16,375 bases of DNA, taken from the NCBI GenBank assembly GCA_027451455.1, contig DAIDJI010000036.1, forward strand, positions 1-16,375, read 5' to 3'. This DNA is from Planctomycetales bacterium. GTDB lineage: Bacteria; Planctomycetota; Planctomycetia; Isosphaerales; Isosphaeraceae. Shown piece by piece: positions 13,901 to 16,375 of this stretch. The notes below the pieces were generated by a model, which did no database searches, was not told where the DNA came from, and saw only the letters and a list, made by a program, of their open reading frames with translations. The stretch's first letter is position 1; each line of letters opens with the position of its first letter. The translations under genes were made by a program, and so were the position numbers.

Positions 13901-16096
13901 TCAGACCTGCCAGTGGATCTTCTCGAAGTCGTGTGAGGGGGTGGTCAGCTCGAGGACGCCCTCGCGGGGGGCGCGGTCGAGGCTCGACTCCTCGGAAAAG
14001 AGTTCGACGTAGAACCGGATCGGCTCGCCCGGAGTTCGGCTGAGCGGGCCGAAGGGGATGGCCATCTCGAGCACCGGGCCCGTGGCGATCTCCACGGTTT
14101 CGCCATTGATCGGCGGTGAGCCGGGGCGGTTCAGGTAGGCGGTCGGCCGGGGGGTCGCCGGACCGATCACCACGACCTCGGTCTCGACCGGGTCGACAAA
14201 GCCGATCCGGAGGCGGTCGACCTCGGCGAGCCGATGGCGGGCGGAGCCTCCTTCGGTGTCGAGCCGGATCAAGAGCCGATCGGCGTCGAAGCCGAACCAG
14301 ACCGTTCGCAGCAGGCCCTTCGAGACGAGCGTCATCGTCCCGCGGTCGTTGCCGCAGGCGTATCGGGCGGCGTCGATCCATTCAAAGTAGGGAGCCCGGC
14401 CGTCGATCTTGACCCGGAGGAAGCTCAGTGGCTGGTCGTGCATCGGCGGGTGAGCGGCGCCCCGAGCGATCGGCTCGAAGAGGCTCCCGGGCGGGTCGGA
14501 ACCGAGCAGCGCGTAGACGTTCCGCAGGTGCTTGCGGAAGAGGTGGTCGAAAAGGGCGTCCTGAGCGCTCGAATGGTCGTCACCGAACCACCAGAACCAG
14601 TCGGAGCCCTCGGCGATGTAGATTTCGTCCCAGGCTCGGGCGAGGGAGTCGGCGTCGTGGCGGCCGGTCGATTGCTCCTGGACGAGGAACTCGCGCGCGG
14701 CGTGGAGGGCGTCCCAGGCGCGGTTGTCCTCGGGGTGGCCGATCCAGATGGCGAAGTTGTGGCTGATCCAGCTTCCGGCGAAGAGGCGAGGGAGGGTCTC
14801 CGCCTCACGCGGGGGGTGTTCGTCGAGGAACTCATCGACGCGGACCGGCCGGACGGCGGGATCTCGGACCGCGTTCTGATAGAGGGACCGCAGGAAGGAG
14901 ACGCCGCCGTCGGGGAAATACTCCCAGCAGTTTTCGCCGTCGAGGATCACCGGGACGAGGGCGGAGGGGTCGTGTCGGCAGGCGTCTCGGATCGCCCGGA
15001 CCTTCCCCAGGAAGTCGCCCGCCGCGACGTGGCCGGGACTGCGCTGGTAGTGGAACCCGACCTGGTCGGACATGGAATGGTCGCGGAACAGGATCGCCAG
15101 TTCCGAGTCGCCCTCGCGGACCCGCCAGGGGCGATAGAGGCGATCGGGGTTGCGGACGTGGCCCCGGCTATCCCGGCCGACGAGGCCGTGAGTCGAGCAG
15201 CCAAGGATCTCCTCGTCGGTCGCGATCCATCGGAGGCCGTGACCGGCCAGGAGCGGGATGACCGCCTGGCAGACCGAGCCCTCGCTCGGCCACATCCCGA
15301 CCGGCGCCCGGCCGAACCGTTCGATGTGGCTGGCGACGGCGCGCCGGACGTGCTCGGCGGCGTCCTCGGGGTATCCGCCGCGATAGGAAGGGAGCGCGAC
15401 GTCGGGCATTGCCTCGCGCGCCAGGTTCTTGTCGAGCAGGAGCGGGAGGATCGGGTGGTAGAACGGGGTGGTCGTCAGCTCGACCTGGCCCCGGTCGGCC
15501 AGTTCGCGATGCAGGGGGATCACCCGGGCGAGCAGCTCGCGCTGCTTTGCCAGGAGCCAGAGCTTGTCGGACTCGCTGTAGTGCCGCCCCCTCTCGCGGA
15601 ACTCGGCCAGCTCGGGATCCTTCTCGAAGACGATCGGGTGGATCCAGGCGAGGTTCGACCAGACCTGAAGGTCGCGGAGGTCGCGTGACCGGAAGCGTGG
15701 GAGGGCCTGGTCGGCTCCGGTGTTCCACGAGGAACGGAGCATGTAGAGCTCGTGATACCGGGGGTGGGGCCGGATCATCGTCTCGGAGTAGGCCATGAAG
15801 AAACTGTCGAGGACGGCGCGGGCCTCGTCGGCGGTCAGGTCGCCGGCGGGACGGTGCGAGAGGGTCAGGTGGGCGTCGGTGGCGCCGGCGACGTAGGCCT
15901 CAAGCTGGGTCAGGAGACTGGGAACGAGGTTGATCGTGCAGCGGAACTCGGGGACTTCCTCGAGGTGCATCGCCATCCCCAGGTAGTCCTTGGTCGCGTG
16001 CAGCCGGACCCAGGGCATCGGGTTTTCGCCCCCGAGGTCATCTGGGTAGTACGGCTGGTGCTGATGCCAGACGATCGCCAGGGAAATAGGTGCCAT
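13901..16096 (-). CDS. GH57 alpha-amylase / amylopullulanase-like enzyme
   Basis: The 731-residue product belongs to the amylopullulanase branch of GH57, which hydrolyses alpha-1,4 and often alpha-1,6 bonds of starch, glycogen or pullulan. Family regions appear in order: HQHQP at 11-15, TPFYHPILPLL at 210-220, GMWPSEGSV (267-275) with Glu272 the likely nucleophile, and VILDGENCWE (383-392) with Asp386 the likely acid/base. DEIYIAEGSDWFWWFGDDHSS, a block typical of this branch, lies about 170 residues further on. The C-terminal 200 residues look beta-rich. No signal peptide is present, so the substrate is probably internal glycogen or imported dextrin. The ATG at 16096 has AAGGGAG at an ideal distance. 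An upstream GTG at 16111 lies at the ribosome-binding site itself and is rejected. It is the first gene of the three-gene same-strand alpha-glucan group; 16097-16375 shows no further gene. Confidence 0.9.
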   Translation of the reverse strand: MAPISLAIVWHQHQPYYPDDLGGENPMPWVRLHATKDYLGMAMHLEEVPEFRCTINLVPSLLTQLEAYVAGATDAHLTLSHRPAGDLTADEARAVLDSFFMAYSETMIRPHPRYHELYMLRSSWNTGADQALPRFRSRDLRDLQVWSNLAWIHPIVFEKDPELAEFRERGRHYSESDKLWLLAKQRELLARVIPLHRELADRGQVELTTTPFYHPILPLLLDKNLAREAMPDVALPSYRGGYPEDAAEHVRRAVASHIERFGRAPVGMWPSEGSVCQAVIPLLAGHGLRWIATDEEILGCSTHGLVGRDSRGHVRNPDRLYRPWRVREGDSELAILFRDHSMSDQVGFHYQRSPGHVAAGDFLGKVRAIRDACRHDPSALVPVILDGENCWEYFPDGGVSFLRSLYQNAVRDPAVRPVRVDEFLDEHPPREAETLPRLFAGSWISHNFAIWIGHPEDNRAWDALHAAREFLVQEQSTGRHDADSLARAWDEIYIAEGSDWFWWFGDDHSSAQDALFDHLFRKHLRNVYALLGSDPPGSLFEPIARGAAHPPMHDQPLSFLRVKIDGRAPYFEWIDAARYACGNDRGTMTLVSKGLLRTVWFGFDADRLLIRLDTEGGSARHRLAEVDRLRIGFVDPVETEVVVIGPATPRPTAYLNRPGSPPINGETVEIATGPVLEMAIPFGPLSRTPGEPIRFYVELFSEESSLDRAPREGVLELTTPSHDFEKIHWQV

Positions 16097-16375
16097 CGTT
16101 CTCCCTTCCACGGCGCAGATGCGAGCGGTCCCGGCGGGCAGGTGTTGGAGTCCCCCGGGAGAAAGATAGTTCGCCTCCTGGAAATAGCTCGGAACATCGG
16201 GCGGGCGACTTCAGCGGCAATCCACCCGGAGTCCGGGCCTTGCGGCGGTCGAGGTCGCATCGCATGCCACCGTCGCGACCGGACGCGGGGGATCCCGGGT
16301 CGCCAGGATTCCTTCAACGCGGGCGGAGAGCGATCGTCGGGCACGCCCGGGACGGTGCGGCGCTGCGCGGGAACG

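Noticed and set aside
15910..16344. Minus-strand 144-codon frame upstream of the amylopullulanase-like gene
   Set aside because: It overlaps the 5' end of the GH57 gene in another frame and is Arg/Pro-rich, with no motif. The GH57 start has a strong ribosome-binding site.

Overview
The window reads as chromosomal DNA of a GC-rich planctomycete, probably of the Isosphaeraceae type. The main evidence is two DUF1559 proteins with a type IV pilin-like GFTLIE leader and a C-terminal H-x9-DG motif, each accompanied by a small beta-fold lipoprotein. GH57 glycosidases and abundant palindromic intergenic repeats fit the same picture. No rRNA, tRNA, CRISPR array, phage gene or transposase was seen.

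Layout. Positions 1-1930 (minus strand) hold a decayed-looking group: a ParB-fold-like gene broken by an in-frame TGA, a small unknown gene that starts over its stop codon, and an ABC-F ATPase cut off shortly after its second Walker A. Positions 2095-3426 (minus) carry a short UvrC without the usual C-terminal helix-hairpin-helix part. A 425-bp divergent spacer with two repeat-like hairpins leads to a D-isomer-specific 2-hydroxyacid dehydrogenase (3852-4874, plus). Its last 17 codons lie inside a three-unit palindromic repeat array that fills the convergent spacer to 5161. Positions 5162-9822 (minus) hold a secreted DUF3616-like protein and a duplicated envelope set in the order lipoprotein, DUF1559, DUF1559, lipoprotein, then the DUF3616-like gene. 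Positions 10019-16096 (minus) form an alpha-glucan locus: an amylopullulanase-like GH57, a GalT-type nucleotidylyltransferase and a 4-alpha-glucanotransferase-like GH57.

The three alpha-glucan genes plausibly work together. One GH57 enzyme cleaves glucan, the other transfers or rearranges maltodextrins, and the GalT relative interconverts hexose 1-phosphate and nucleotide sugar. That GalT gene is bracketed by two about 180-190-bp elements in inverted orientation. Each has long terminal inverted repeats and a core made of degenerate 7-bp tandem units, and the two copies differ in core length by exactly two heptads. This is the most unusual structure in the window.

Non-coding stretches. 1931-2094, 6652-6757, 9823-10018 and 16097-16375 show nothing I can support beyond ribosome-binding sites. 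7913-8091 has only a weak -10-like hexamer. The longer gaps (3427-3851, 4875-5161, 12236-12551, 13632-13900) are largely occupied by repeats.
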